Below, piece after piece: positions 46,123-58,482 of a stretch of 64,000 nt of DNA. A program made the position numbers and the translations under genes. The notes under the pieces were generated by a model. The model had not been told where the DNA came from. It was given only the letters and a program-made list of their open reading frames with translations, and searched no databases. The stretch's first letter is position 1. Each line of letters opens with the position of its first letter. The stretch is from Cinnamomum chago. Its lineage: Eukaryota; Streptophyta; Magnoliopsida; Laurales; Lauraceae. The stretch lies in contig CP142452.1 in assembly GCA_038049695.1 (NCBI GenBank), positions 75,648,501 to 75,712,500 of the forward strand, written 5' to 3'.

Positions 46123-47113
46123 TGATAATTTTTTTTTTTTTTTGGCAACTTTTAGAACTTTTTACTAGGAGAGCACCCAATTATTTAACTGAAATATATT
46201 TGTGAAACTGTCAATAGGAATCGTTCCATTGTTATATTGATTTTTGATAAATGCTATAATTAATTAATGGCGTTTTTTCATTTATAGGCTACAAACTTTT
46301 ACAATTTCATTTATGGCATTTTCTGGAAATATCACAAGGTTATTATAGGTCTAGGAATGCAAACTGGTCAATTCTAGAGCGGGCAACCATGGTGGATTTA
46401 GACTCGTATCATCTTCACATATATGGATTTTAATCTAGCTTGGAACTTTTGTTTTAACCGGACCCAACATCAACTTAAAAAAAAGTTGTTCTGGATGATA
46501 ATAAAATGTAGATTTAATTTGTGTAATTAAATAAAAGAGTTTAAGACTTTTAGGGTCTCACTCTCTTTAAAATGAGATAAATGAGACTCCATAGTGGGGC
46601 CCACATATTGAAAACCTAAACTGCTAAAAATGAAGGACACCTCCTAAAGTATGCTCTCCCTAAAGTTTACTCCAATAGGAGCTACTCAAAGTTTACTAAG
46701 TAAAATTATTACATGTTCAAACTTATGGACGGACCAACTCTTGTTGGAGTAACATTTAGGGAATTTCCCCTTGAAAGGATTTTTTTTTCTTTTAATATTT
46801 AGAGGGGCTGTTTATTTAGAGGGGTTAGATATTCAATAGGTGGGCTCCACTATGAAGTTCCACACCCCTCATAAAAGAGCCAGAACAAGTCATTCAGGGG
46901 GTTGTGACTCATAACTTGCATTATCATAGTATTCACATACTTATGATTCTTGAATGTCTTTATCAATTGCATTTTTCTCATACTAGATTGGACTCCCCTA
47001 TATGAAATTAGATGCTCTGCATTACCGTAGGAGTTCGTAAGGTGAAAATTTCTCGTTTATCAATGTATCCTCTCTAGTCTCAACTATCTATGCTTACAGT
47101 AATGGATCATAGT
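46123..47113. other. 3' flank of copy C, duplicated downstream of copy D
   Basis: The 3'UTR and about 550 bp of flank (to about 46680) match 62721-63345 after copy D, so the C/D duplication includes downstream DNA. No gene is seen. Confidence 0.6.
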
Positions 47114-47273
47114 TGTTAGTATTTTTATTGGCTAATTCATGGGCTGGACAAAACTCTAGGTCCATTGAGTTGTATTTTCTAATTTATTTTAGAATGGACT
47201 GTGGATGTGTCGCCGGAAGAGTTGAAGCGAAGAATAGAAGAAAAGAGCAGACCGGGCGAAATCTCATAGGCCT

Positions 47274-47368
47274 GATCGATCGGAGCCTCAGACCGATCGA
47301 TCGGTCTGAATATGCATCCAGTTATTTGGATGGTCTGATCGATCGGATGCACAGTCCGATCGATCGGA
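47274..47368. repeat. Cluster of four GATCGATCGG palindromes
   Basis: CGATCGATCG occurs four times in 95 bp (47275, 47293, 47338 and 47357, approximate starts). Two occurrences lie in longer perfect palindromes: 20 bp at 47289-47308 and 14 bp at 47355-47368. The cluster is in the first half of the solo LTR, where the other family members carry GCTTGAGC-type motifs. Confidence 0.9.
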
Positions 47369-47673
47369 CCGGTGCACAGAAAACAGGAAAGTCTTTATTC
47401 TGATTCGAATTGGTTTCCCTTTGAGACTATCTTTCCCTGTTTGAGTCCTACTTGTGCACTAAGTCTAAGGCACGACTTTGAGGCTATTTATAGGGTGTTA
47501 CTCTCAACCCTTGAGGAGTTGAACACCACCACCACAACTCTAATTAATCTGAGTCAGAGATATCTTTGAGAGAGTTTATTCTCTAGAGCTATTGAGAGAT
47601 CATTCTGAAAGGCTGCTCTAGAAGGTTGTTGCTGTTTCTACTTTTCTTGTAGAAAATTGATCATCTTGGTTGA

Positions 47674-50264
47674 TGATGAGTCCTGAAAAGTGCACATTTT
47701 CATACACATTTTGGACCATTTTAAGGGCTTATTGATATTAAAGAACTCTATTTAGTATCATATCATGATTTTAAGCATTTTTGATCCATTGTAGTGCATT
47801 CATGCATAATTTGCTCAAAAATCACACTTTTTGCATAAATTCATGAAACCTGCCATTTTTGGAGACTTATTTTTGGAAAACCAATTATTTTCGGTGCATC
47901 AAGTAGGGTCCCATGCATTGTCCATTTAAATTCCTTGCTTAAAATTATTCTTGAATCCATTTATTTTAATTTGTGTAGGAGAAATCAAGAATGGGACCTA
48001 CATTGGTGAAATTTGAGAGAGATCAAGAGTAGGACATCTTTCAAGGTGAACCCACATATCTTGGTATTTTTAGAGAGTTTGAAGTCAACAATGGAAAACT
48101 AGATTTGTAATTTCAAGATCAAGAAAGGAAATTTCAAATTTGGTAAGATCTAATTCTTACTAAGTTTGAAAACTAAAAAATCAAGAAAGAAATTCAAGAA
48201 AGGAAAGTGTACTAAAAGAGTTGACTAATCAATCAAAGAAGCTTGGAAGCAAACCAAAGAGGGAAGGAGAGTCAAGAAACAAGGAAAGAAATATCCCAAG
48301 ATGCCTTTGGATGTCCACATGGCTCCCACACATGCCATTGCACAACTATCATTCCATATGTGCACAATTATTTTCGGATTTTTCAGAGGCAGCAGTATTA
48401 AATTGGTCATAACTCTTAATCCAGCCATCGGATTGGTGCAATCCATACACTGTTGGAAAACTCTTTTCGAGTAGATATCTTTAGAACCCAAGATTGTGTC
48501 AATCGGAGCTAAAACGAGAAAGATATTGCCTCTTGAAGTTGGTGCTATAATTTCTACTCGGGATTGCAATTTTTGCACATGGAAAGCACCAAAAATCTCT
48601 CACTCACCTTGCTATTTCTTTGAAGACTTGTTGGCCAAGGAAGGGACTTGCCATACAAAGAAGATTGCATGCTACAAACTTGGAGCAAAGAAGGAAAGAA
48701 AGAGGACAAAAATCTATAAATTGAAGGCATAAGCAACCATCTCCTCTCATGAAAGAAAAGACCCCCTCACTAGTGTAATTCCTCCATCATTCTACCCATC
48801 TCCTTTCTCTACCATAGCTCATCTCTCTTCAAGAAGGCTTACCCCAACTTGAAGCTTCAACTAGAGAGGTTCCTTTCATCCTAGTATGTAGTTATTTTTT
48901 TTTTTTTGGAATTTTATTTCTCCATCTTTTATGTAAAAACATTGCATATTAGTAAAAGTGTGATTTTTCTTTTATTCTTTTTTTTAGGTGATTAATGCTT
49001 GAATTGTGTTTTCCTTATTGTTGTTCTTGGATTGACAACTCAAGATCATATGGACATGAAATAAGTACTTATGAACCCGATTTGAGAATAAAAAAAAAAG
49101 AGCACACTTATCACACATTTATTTTTATTGCAATTCCCACACATTTACATTTATTGAAAAATCCATACATTTAATTTCTTGTCAATGCCAAACATTTAAT
49201 TTCATTGCAATCCACACATTTAATGTTTTTGCACTACACACATTTAAATTCAAACACTTGTTGTTTTCTTTTCTTCTTATGCTTCTTATGCAATTATGTG
49301 AATTTTATGCATAGTTTAGGGTTTGGATTAGAGTTCATTGCATATATCTGCATATCATATGGCTAGTGCATGTTTAAGTGGCTGGAAATTGAAGCCTTCA
49401 AATCTTTAAGACAGAAATTAAAAATCAGTTTTGATGAACCTATGTTAGACAACCAAACAGCCCACTTTCTACACAGTTTCAAGAAAACTGCAGAAACAGT
49501 TTTTTTGCAAAAAGTTTGAAGTGAGTAGACTAGTCAAACAATGATACTTTTTTGTGAAATTTGGAGAAATTAAAGTTCAGCATGTGGTCTATCACATCCC
49601 AAAATTTCAGATCCAAACGATTTCAGGAGGTTTGTGAACCAGTGGCTTGAACATGGCATGTTAGACTGTCTGCGTGCAGAATTTCTACACAATTTAGTTT
49701 TTAAGGTCATGTTTACGCATTCATATCTTCTTTGTTTTAAAACATGTTTCACTTCCGTTTTTTTAGTTGATTCATGCATCATTGTAGTTTCAAAACCCAG
49801 CCATTAAACTTAATTTTAGGTCGCATTAGATTAGGAAAAATCATGCATAAAAACAACCATGCATACTAGTTTTTAAGACTTAGAATTTTTAGCATCTCAT
49901 GGCATACATTGCATTACTAACTTTTTAATTTAGGTTTCTTTTGTTTCTATTTTAGTTTCTTAGTTTTATTTTTTGTACTTTTTATTCTTGATGTTCTAAT
50001 TTGTGTTTTCTTTTGTAGCAATTTTAGTTTTTTTATTTTAGGATTTTTAGATTTAGGAAGTTTTCTTTTCATTGGATTGTAATTAATTTAATTTTTGGAA
50101 TGTAGGAATGATGGTTGTAATTTTCTAGATTTTAGGCTAGAATTAGATTTTATTTAGGGCAGGTGACAACATTGGAAAACCTTATTTCTAAAGCTCCCTG
50201 TGGATCGACCTGGTCTCACCAGTTTATTACTAGATCGCAGCTCTACATTTGGAGCTCACGATCA
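47674..50264. mobile_element. Nested solo LTR, 2.6 kb, gypsy-like
   Basis: It starts TGATGAGTCCTG and ends GCTCACGATCA, with a perfect 5-bp duplication gttga (47669-47673, 50265-50269). The 3' part contains CCCTGTGGATCGACC, a string common near the end of plant Ty3/gypsy LTRs. No coding sequence is present. The long size fits an Athila-like or related LTR. It inserted into the older family-1 solo LTR. Confidence 0.8.
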
Positions 50265-50624
50265 GTTGACAAGGTGTGAGGAGATCAAGTAAGGAGAACG
50301 GGGCACGGTGGATGTCTTGTTAGTGGATTCTTTGCAAGAACAACTACAGCCCTTAGGTCGATGTACAAATTGAGGTAAATGAGCTTGTGAGTATATCTTG
50401 TAACTGTTCGTGAACTCTTGATTTCTGGTTCGTGGTTTTTTTCCCTGGATAGGGTTTCCACGCTAAACTTTGTGTCTGGCTTCTTGTGGTGTGTGATTGA
50501 TAGATAGCTAGTTCTAAATTGTATGATTGGTTTATTTCCGCTGCATTGATTGGTTAAATTAGAACTAGTAATCCATTCTAGTAGCCCCCAATAAATTTCA
50601 ATAGCCCATCAAATTATCAATAGT

Positions 50625-51284
50625 AACCAATCAACCAAATTTCGCATTAATTAATTATGGGTGGACCTTGAGTTTTCATATAGGTTTTGAAAGTATACTG
50701 AAGTTTGACGTCGCACCCATATTTTTGTACTTGGGCACGCCCCTATTCATTAGCGTAAGGCCTGGGCTTGCTCCTCACGGTCTTATGTTCTATTCTTAAT
50801 CCAAGCGTTACTCGGAGGGTGCCTGCGTGGGTGGGCACTTCTCCGGGAGGAAAAGTCTTATTGGGTAAATAACATGGGAAATCTTCTTGAGTAAAAGAAA
50901 AAGAACAGAAAAAAAACACAGAGAGTTCTGTAATTGTGCGGGTCACATAGGTCTTCAATGGCATCATCAATTTGAGTCATGGTTTCTTACCAATTAATGG
51001 GTCTACTCTAAATGCATTTTATGCAGTACAGTCATACACACCTCATTCACATGAGATCTGGTGCGCCCATTCATGGGCTACCAATCACACCACCCTTGAC
51101 CTTGCCTACCTCTCTCGTCACTCTAGCTATAACGCTCTGATTTGTCCATATTTTTTTTATAAATTGTTCTTATTACAATATGGCTTCACAAAATTTCATG
51201 CATCTCTATGATATTTGATATGTTCCCTTTATTACTAGGAGTTTATTATCCGTCCAATAATTTACTTATGACAAAGTAATGTAT
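50625..51284. other. Gene-free stretch
   Basis: No gene or bounded repeat is recognised. Short open frames at 50743-50970 (minus) and 50972-51211 (plus) look random. Confidence 0.5.
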
Positions 51285-51293
51285 TTTTTTAAG

Positions 51294-51658
51294 AAAAACA
51301 TTCAAGTGAGAACTAGTTCTCATCGTGCTTTCGTGAGAACTATTGGTGGGGCCTACCAAGCAACAAATTTAAACCGTGCACAAACAGGGACCCCCATAAT
51401 GGTAACTAATCCGAGGTTTGGCACCCATCGAAATGGAATGGATCGTTGGATGGAGGGTTGAACTTTTTTAATATGAATCCATTAAATTTGTGGGCTACGG
51501 ATGAATGGGCTAGGATCAAAATTGATACTTGGTGTGGTCCCACATAGATCTTTCCATCTCCTTCGGTCGCATTGCTAGATGAGACTCACAGATGGGCCCC
51601 ATAAATTTTTTTTCATGTGATTACGTACGTAAGAACAGTTATCACTAGAGCAAAGCCC
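51294..51658. mobile_element. Probable MITE with imperfect inverted ends
   Basis: The left end (CAAGTGAGAACTAGTTCTCA) and the inverted right end (CTAGTGATAACTGTTCTTAC) are similar over about 22 bp. Flanks ttttttaag and ttttttaaa could be a 9-bp duplication, but they are low-complexity. The interior is GGGGCC/CCAC-rich non-coding DNA like other plant MITEs. Confidence 0.4.
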
Positions 51659-51667
51659 TTTTTTAAA

Positions 51668-52235
51668 ATTTCATCCATATCATTTTAAGCTTTTTGAATG
51701 TATCCCCCTAAGATCTCTAGGATTTATAAATAGGCCCTTATAGATTTAGTATTTGTAAATAGGTCATTGCCTTTTCATTTTAATACCTTTTATGTTTCCA
51801 AAATAATTAGCCTTTCAACCACCAAAAGTTTTAGACTGAAATGACACTTTTGCCCATTTCTTTATCCCTATACGCATAAATTCAAAAGCTTGAACTTATT
51901 TTTTTTCTAAAGCTTGTAACATTAATAACATTTAGTGGGAGAGAGAATAACCATACTCAAATCTATCTTTATCAATGCATGCCTATTTCATTAAATCCAA
52001 ATTGATCACGATAACAATCAACACTCGTGCTTATAATGAGTCCAATCCAGGCACGACCAAACGTTGGATTGATGAAAGTTTCAAAATACTTGATTAGGTT
52101 TCATGCACAATAAAGAATTATTGAAAGGGATCATTGGGACTTAAGATAAAATAATGGTATTTTTTGTAATTAATAATATACTCATTTTTTTTAATGGATT
52201 GTAAGGGTAAAGACGTCATTTTTATAAAAGTTCAT
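51668..52235. other. Gene-free stretch
   Basis: AT-rich intergenic DNA with no recognised feature. Confidence 0.5.
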
Positions 52236-52704
52236 GTAACACCCTGACCCCACCTTAATCGCGTTTAGTGTCAAATTAATTTTAATTAGATGCTTAAGGG
52301 TTTTTTTGAATGATTTTGTGGTTGGCTACGTAGAATTAGTGGGGTCTTGACCATTAACTGAGTAGTAGTTCTATGACCTTTTAGGTAATTTGGGCGTTTT
52401 GGGTTCGCGTGTATATTTTCAGTTTTGTGGGTGCATTACATAGGGCATTTCGCATATTTCGACTTTCGTGTTTTGACCTAGACGATTCGGATCCAACTTG
52501 GCCCATTTCCAGCCCAAAAAGCCCTTTCACCAAATCTCATTAAAGTAATTGAATCCGCATACAAGAACCCAGAAAACTCTCATTTTTAAACAGCCATTCC
52601 ATTCCATTTCAGCTGGAACTCCATCTTTCTCTTCTCTTCTTCTTCTATTTCTCTTCCACTTGGTTTCATCTTCCATTGGAAGCTTTGGATGTAGGTTTGG
52701 ATAG
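52236..52704. mobile_element. Probable 5' part of an old gypsy (Tekay/Del-like) LTR
   Basis: It begins TGTAACACCCTGACCCC, close to the TGTAACACCCCGACC start of many plant Tekay/Del LTRs. It ends in CT-rich leader-like sequence that continues beyond the solo LTR inserted at 52705 (resuming at 53572). The far end of the LTR is not located. Confidence 0.5.
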
Positions 52705-53566
52705 TGTTAGGTTTTTTAGTGTTGGCTAAATTCATGGGTTGGACAAAACTATGGATCTTTTGAGTTGTAATTCTTTTTTAGAAAATGACTCTGAAGATAG
52801 AAGATTGGAAGGACTCAGAAGAAGAAAGTCTGAAAGAATTAGAAGAAGAAAGCTGGAGGAAGAGAGCTGAAATTCCGGATCATCTAGAATGGGGTCGACA
52901 GAGATTGCTGAGACAGAGACTCGTCTGCTTGAGCAGATAAGTGTCCGCTTGAGCAGACATGGCGGCAGAGTCCCAGGAAAATTAGAAACTGCTTTTCTAA
53001 TTGTGTCTAAACTGCTTGTTTTAATCCTAATGAAGTTAGGCAATCTTAAGCATGACCCAAGGGCTATTTAAAAGATTTAAGGGTTATTCCAAAGGAAGAC
53101 CTCACCTCTCAAAGTTCTGAGTTAGAGATTATCATTGAGAGAATTATTCTCTAGAAATTTATTGAGGAGTGCTGACAAATTTTCTAGAGCCAGTTCTTCT
53201 GCATCCTTTGTATAAGATTATCTTCTTGCGAAAAGACTTGAGGAGTCAAGCGCTAGGTTGAATTTGTTGCAATCAACGGTGTGAAGTCGTTGAAGCGTAA
53301 AGCGACACAAGGTAACTTCAGTCCTTGGGTAGGGGATATCTGAGAAAGAGATCTGAGCTTCTTGTAATTGCGGGATTCATAGTGTTTGATTTGATTCAGT
53401 TCAGATCGGTGGTTTTTCACCTTGTTAGGGTTTTCCACCTTAAATTTGATGTCCTTATTGTGTGTGCTTGCTTCTTTTATTTCCGCTGCATATCTTTATT
53501 TCTGCACACTATTGGGTTGATTGTTTGAGTAGACCAATCTAGAGATCGCGGACCCTAAATCTTTCA
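52705..53566. mobile_element. Solo LTR, family 1, copy 3
   Basis: This 862-bp unit starts TGTTAGG, ends TTTCA, and is flanked by the perfect duplication gatag (52700-52704, 53567-53571). It is homologous to 4773-5754. It carries two copies of GCTTGAGCAGA in opposite-reading palindromic context near 52927-52960. Confidence 0.9.
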
Positions 53567-53571
53567 GATAG

Positions 53572-54119
53572 CTACATCTCCATCTCCTTTCTACATTAGC
53601 ACCATCTTTAAGCTCTTTTGGTCTCCCTCATCCCACTACATCTCTCCTTGGTAAGTAATCTCTTATCTCCTTATCTCCTTGCTTTGAGTTGGTTCTAGGA
53701 GGCTTATCTTCCCTTGTATGCATCTCCTTCTTCCTCATTCTAATTGTACTTCATTGTAGGACCTTGAGCCATGATCTTGATGATGAGCGGTACTGATTGA
53801 TCTAAAGCTTGTCCCATTGAAAGATCAACAGCCTTTGTGTTTTCTCTTATCTCCATTGTCACTCACTCAAATATGCGTGAGAGTTAATGGGTACTTTGCA
53901 AAATCGTGAGTCAAGAGAGAGGACCGAAAAACCCTTTTTATAAATAACCCAAGTGAGATTTCTTCCCATCAAAGAAATCAATTAGCAATAAGTTTCATTT
54001 GTTTCCTCAATGATTAGTCAACTAAGTACCCTGATTGATTGGGCTTTCCTAAACTGAATAGAAGAGAATTTTAATCAAATAAAAATCTAAAGGGGGAAAG
54101 CTTATGAGTTTGACTTGGA
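53572..54119. other. Gene-free stretch, probably continuing the old gypsy LTR
   Basis: CT-rich leader-like sequence follows directly from the sequence left of the solo LTR. No ORF is seen. Confidence 0.4.
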
Positions 54120-55408
54120 GTGGGGCCCTTCAATTATTAAACATGTGGTCATGGGGACCACTTACGTCTGACATAGGTTGGCAAGCTATGATAACCTCAT
54201 ACCTTTGGGCAACTTGGTTCAAAAAGAGATAATTAAAAAACTTTTTAATTTGGCACCCTAGCAACCCATCAGCTGGCTCATGTATATAGAGGAAAATCAG
54301 ATCTCTAGCTACACTTCTGCAATCAGGTAGTAGTTGGACAGTGGGTGATGGCAACTCCATTAGTTTTTGGTATGATAGATGGTTGGATCTCTCTTCCATT
54401 GCTCCAAGACTTCCAGAGCTCGTCTTTTCCCATTCAGATAAAGTCTCGGCCATTATCAAAGATAGGAATTGGTTCTTCCCAGCCTACCTTCCCCTGGCTA
54501 TCCTTCATATCCTAAGATAGGCTGACATCAGACTTGGGAACGACCCCCTCTAATGATGAACTTAGATGGGAAGGCAACTCTTTAGGCTCCCTTTCTATGA
54601 GAGATACTAGGCAGCTTACCAAGTCTAGAGCAGCAGAGGTCCCTTGGGCTTTTCTCGTTTGGAACAAGTTCGTCCACCCAAGGCAATCATGTTTCATTTG
54701 CCGTCTTCCCTTTTTTTTTTTTAGCCGGAAATTTGGCGTCCTCTTTATAGAAGGACTGCTACTCAAGTTTGGGCGCAATCGGTGGGAATTTCCTGAGTTT
54801 GCAGGTGCGCTCTCTGCAAAATCCAATACAGAAAGATACCTCCATTTATTTTTCTGTTGTCCATATGCGGTCCACATCTGGGATTGTCTGGGATTGGTTG
54901 CTGAAAATCTTTAATTGTCCACGGCTTTCTTCTAACTCAGCTGGTCAGTATTGGGCTTTCCTCAGGTAGAGATAGGATTGGAAGAAAAACTGCAGCCTCA
55001 AGTTACTTCCATCTTATCTCTTCCTTATGATTTGCTTGCAATGAAGTAGTCTTCAACAACAATCTCCTACCATTTCACAGGTTCAAACATCTTTTCCAGC
55101 ACCGTATTTTGGAGTTTCTTGGCAACATACATTCTACTGAGCTTCAATGATTTCTTAATCAGTTACTAACTGAGACCTTATAGTGTGTAGTTTTGGTTTT
55201 CTCATCAGTTCTATACTTGTACATGTTCCTTTTCCGTCTTGTTATTTTTGGTTTCTTTTGAGCTTGTTTTTTCAGCCTTTTGGCTTTTTTGGGGGCATAC
55301 AGCTAGCCCATGTACTTTCTTCCCTCCCTTAATTCTAATTTACCTTCTAGCAAAAAAAATAAAAAATAAAAAAAAAATAAAATAAAAGAAAAGAAAAGAA
55401 AAGAAAAG
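54120..55408 (+). mobile_element. 5'-truncated LINE (L1-type) remnant
   Basis: A plus-strand translation around 54289-54510 reads SWTVGDGNSISFWYDRWL. About 54534-54914 gives WNKFVHPRQSCFICRL and CPYAVHIWDCL. These are the C-terminal end and zinc-binding region of plant L1 reverse transcriptases. Several stops and frame changes show it is dead. A T-rich 3' region follows and ends in an A-rich tail (55350-55407). The tail abuts sequence that is continuous upstream of copy C (GTGGACTACACTAT, near 41647), so the LINE inserted in the C/D duplicated DNA. The left end is not fixed. Confidence 0.75.
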
Positions 55409-55557
55409 TGGACTACACTATAAGTATCTCTCATACTAAGAGTCCAGAGTCTAGATCCACTGTCGCATCACTTACACCGCAACCATGTTATGCCCCCACA
55501 TTTTAATATCTACAATTGAAGATGAATCTCATCCCCTCCATATTAATATCTACATAT

Positions 55558-56015
55558 TGTTACGATTTCTATTGATTTGTAATTATCTCTTGTTTTGTAA
55601 TTATCTCTTGTTACCTAAATTGTAATTATCTTGTTACCTAAGTTAGCCAAATCAGTTCCTAAATTATAGGAATAGTGGTTTTGGAAATGGGCTATTTATG
55701 CCACTGATTGTAAGATGAAAAATCAATTAAGAATATTACTCCCACACGAATTGTTCTTCCTTCTGTTTACACCGGTTCCATCATATTGTAGTGTTTTTTT
55801 GTCTTGGTATCAGAGCGGGTCTCGATCTCGGTATTCTTGTGTAGCTCACGTGACAGGTCCGTCCATGAAATCTGTTGGGCCTGCACGTGAGGGGGAGTGT
55901 TGGGAAGTCCCACATCCCACATCGCCTAAGTAATAGGCTTGACATATCTTAATATACCTGTATGGACCTTCCACCTATGAGCTTAAGCTTTTGGGTTGGT
56001 ATATAGTTTATTACA
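55558..56015. mobile_element. Copia-derived miniature or recombined element
   Basis: This 458-bp insertion is absent at the matching site upstream of copy C (about 41788) and is flanked by catat (55553-55557, 56016-56020). It contains TGGTATCAGAGC (55805-55816), the initiator-Met tRNA primer site. Only about 80 bp later comes a purine tract GAGGGGGAG and then TGTTGGGAAGTCCCAC, a typical LTR start. The two terminal parts (247 and 118 bp) do not match each other, so this is either a recombined TRIM-like element or two joined LTR fragments. Confidence 0.6.
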
Positions 56016-56020
56016 CATAT

Positions 56021-56844
56021 TTATTGGAATGCTATGATAATAGGGCAACAATGCCCATGTGGTCGATCTAATTAATATCGTACAAATATCATGCATTATT
56101 TATCATATTTTTCTTTATATTTGCATATGGTCATGCATTATTTATCTGATATTTCTCTTTATATTTGCATATGGTGTCTTTACATTGGGTCCCATCATTT
56201 CAAAAGAAAAGGATCATTGTAGAATGCCCCGACAAAATCGATTGAGATGAATTTTAATCCTTCAGGCCTTTAAATCTAATATTGGGGCCCTTTATAAAAT
56301 CTGCTAGTAGGCCTACTTGGAATTTTAGTTCATCCTTTATTAGAGTAATCATGATGGTCCAACTAATTGTATTTGTATATAGTTTTTTTCTCTCTATCCT
56401 TTCTCTTTCCGGTTGTTTTTTCTTTTTCTCTTCTATTTCAATTTCAAAGCCACGGATCATTGTTACTAGCTCTTACAAAATCAACAACTCAAAGACAGAG
56501 AAATTGATAGTAATGAATCATGATCATTAAAATTGAAGCCTATAAATCTATGAGTGGGTCCTCTTAGAAAATCACCCTTTGAAAGATAAGTTAGGTTTTT
56601 TTTTTTTTTTAATGATGGCGAACCTGCCGACTACTAACCAACGACAATTTAAGTGTGGGTAAGAATTTAAAATCATGTAAAGCTTTATAGTAGCAATTAG
56701 TAACCAATCCCTAGCTTTTCCAAATAACCTAAATTTTAGAAAGTGAAGCAGCTGTCAGTCTAAAAACCAGGAGAAGAACTCAATGGACGAAAGACTTGGC
56801 ATACTTTGTAGGTAGTGTCCGGATCGGACTACACTTTCAAAAAT
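56021..56844. other. Duplicated upstream block shared with copy C
   Basis: It matches about 41800-42400 upstream of copy C, with small indels. No gene is seen. In copy C this block lies downstream of the TATA block, in copy D upstream of it. Confidence 0.65.
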
Positions 56845-56986
56845 AGTTCCCACTATTAAAAGGGAACTCTTTCTTTCATTGTCTTTGACCCCTCTTCCAA
56901 ATCTTTGCAAAGGAATCTCACTTCCACGGTTTCTGTTCATCTCTCAACCAATTTATGTACGGAAATCATTCCCTCCAAAAGTATAA
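56845..56986 (+). promoter_or_regulatory. Likely promoter and noncoding first exon of HSP70 copy D
   Basis: It is homologous to the copy C promoter: arms AGTTCCC (56845-56851) and GGGAACT (56862-56868) enclose a weaker TATA-like ACTATTAAAA. The leader ends at the donor GTAATT (56987). The acceptor TTTCAG ends at 59371. The predicted 5'UTR intron of about 2.4 kb now contains a hAT element. Confidence 0.5.
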
Positions 56987-57290
56987 GGTAATTCTTCTCT
57001 ATTATAATTATACTTATTTCTTTTTCTTTATATTATGTAATATGATTTAATTTAATCTTTTTTAATTACCCGTTTTATAGTGTTTCCTTTTGTTAAAAAA
57101 TGATTTCATAATTAACTTTTAAATTGATTTAGACTGATTAGATTAGATTTTTTATAAATTATGTTTAATTATATTCAACTAACGGATATGGATAACAAAT
57201 TTACATGGTTTGATGAGAATGATTTAAACTGGTTTCGGATTTACATAAGGAGAAGTACAGATTGAGCAATTGGGTTTCAAAGTTAGATAA

Positions 57291-58474
57291 TGGGGTGGTT
57301 TGTGATTCTTAAGTAGTGTCTTAGAATTAGGGATTATGTATTAAAACAAGATTAGGGTATCGACCAGTTAGGATTGGTTTGACCCTTATCTTCTTTTTCC
57401 GGCCGCTTCCTTCTCTTATTCTTAAGATCCAATTGGTTTTATTTCTCATATGTGCTATAGGGTTTTATATGTTCTGCAACCTGAGATATCGGTGTTCATG
57501 CTACTTGGCCTTAAAAGAGCAAGAACTAGGCATTTGCTTGAGTTCGAATCAACTAAATCTACTTGCATAAATTTTTGTTATTATTCAGTGGGGCCTGCTT
57601 TAGATAAATAAATAAAAAAATCAAAAGAACGGTATTAAATTCTATGGGCTCTCTTGCAAACCTTACTCCAGTTGGAGTTTTTGATGCTTTTAATTATTAA
57701 CATGGTGTGAGAGTTGGTTCTTGTCGTTCTTATGTAACCCGCATGGCAGACCCGTTCATCAAATCTATTGAGCTTGCACGTGAATGGGAGTGTTGAGAAA
57801 GTCTCACATTCTACATTGCCCAAGTAATGAGTTTTACAGGGTTTCATATACGTGTTTAGGCCTTTTACCTATTATCTTAAGATTTTATGTCTGTACATGA
57901 TATCTTACAATCTCTACATATGGTTGCATCAATCTCTGCATATGGTCCCATCAGTTTCTAGTTCTATTTATGGTTGTACCAATCATAACCCTTTTTCTCC
58001 TTTGACGTTGTTATACAACTAAAACAATGGCCGAGATTAATTGTAGGGTTTTAGAACACTATTTATATTCATGTCATCATGGGATGTTCCACCCAGTTTT
58101 GTTATTATTAACTGTTTTTCAATGAAATTCTTATTGTTTGCACCTTGCTTCATCTTCGCCATTAGTTTTGAGTAAGCACCCAAATAAATTTAAGATTTTA
58201 ATTTTATGGATTTGCAGTTCAGGTAAGAAAAATCTACTGATTTCGATCTCCACGTCTTACTGTATCATTTTTATATTATTGAGGATTCTTGGGTCGGGTT
58301 CACAAGTGATCGGATTTGGCTTCCTTGACTGTGGCAACATGATCCCAGAACCAGTTCAATTCAATAAAAAACAATAAGATATGAAATAGTAAAGATGTGT
58401 TTTTTTCAATGCATAATCACATACTAACCTTTGATCAAGAATCAGAATAGTGAGGAACCTTTGAAAGAAATATC
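57291..58474. other. Stretch within the copy D 5'UTR intron, with a degenerate copia-type repeat
   Basis: About 57698-57890 is a diverged copy of the repeat at 55805-56000 (GAGTGTTGAGAAAGTCTCAC matches GAGTGTTGGGAAGTCCCAC). About 58020-58470 matches 42805-43260 upstream of copy C. No gene is seen. Confidence 0.6.
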
Positions 58475-58482
58475 TTTGCAAG

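Larger units (their letters stand above)
47114..50619. mobile_element. Solo LTR, family 1, copy 2, split by a nested solo LTR
   Basis: The two halves (47114-47673 and 50270-50619) together make about 910 bp, matching the 862-982 bp of the other family-1 solo LTRs. The start is TGTTAG, the end ATCA. The outer duplication atagt is perfect (47109-47113, 50620-50624). The halves align, with many differences, to the 5' and 3' parts of 52705-53566. It is the oldest-looking of the three copies. Confidence 0.75.

Noticed and set aside
48221-48732. Short ORFs in the 2.6-kb nested LTR
   Set aside because: Lys/Arg-rich random frames within a noncoding LTR; no retroelement domain.
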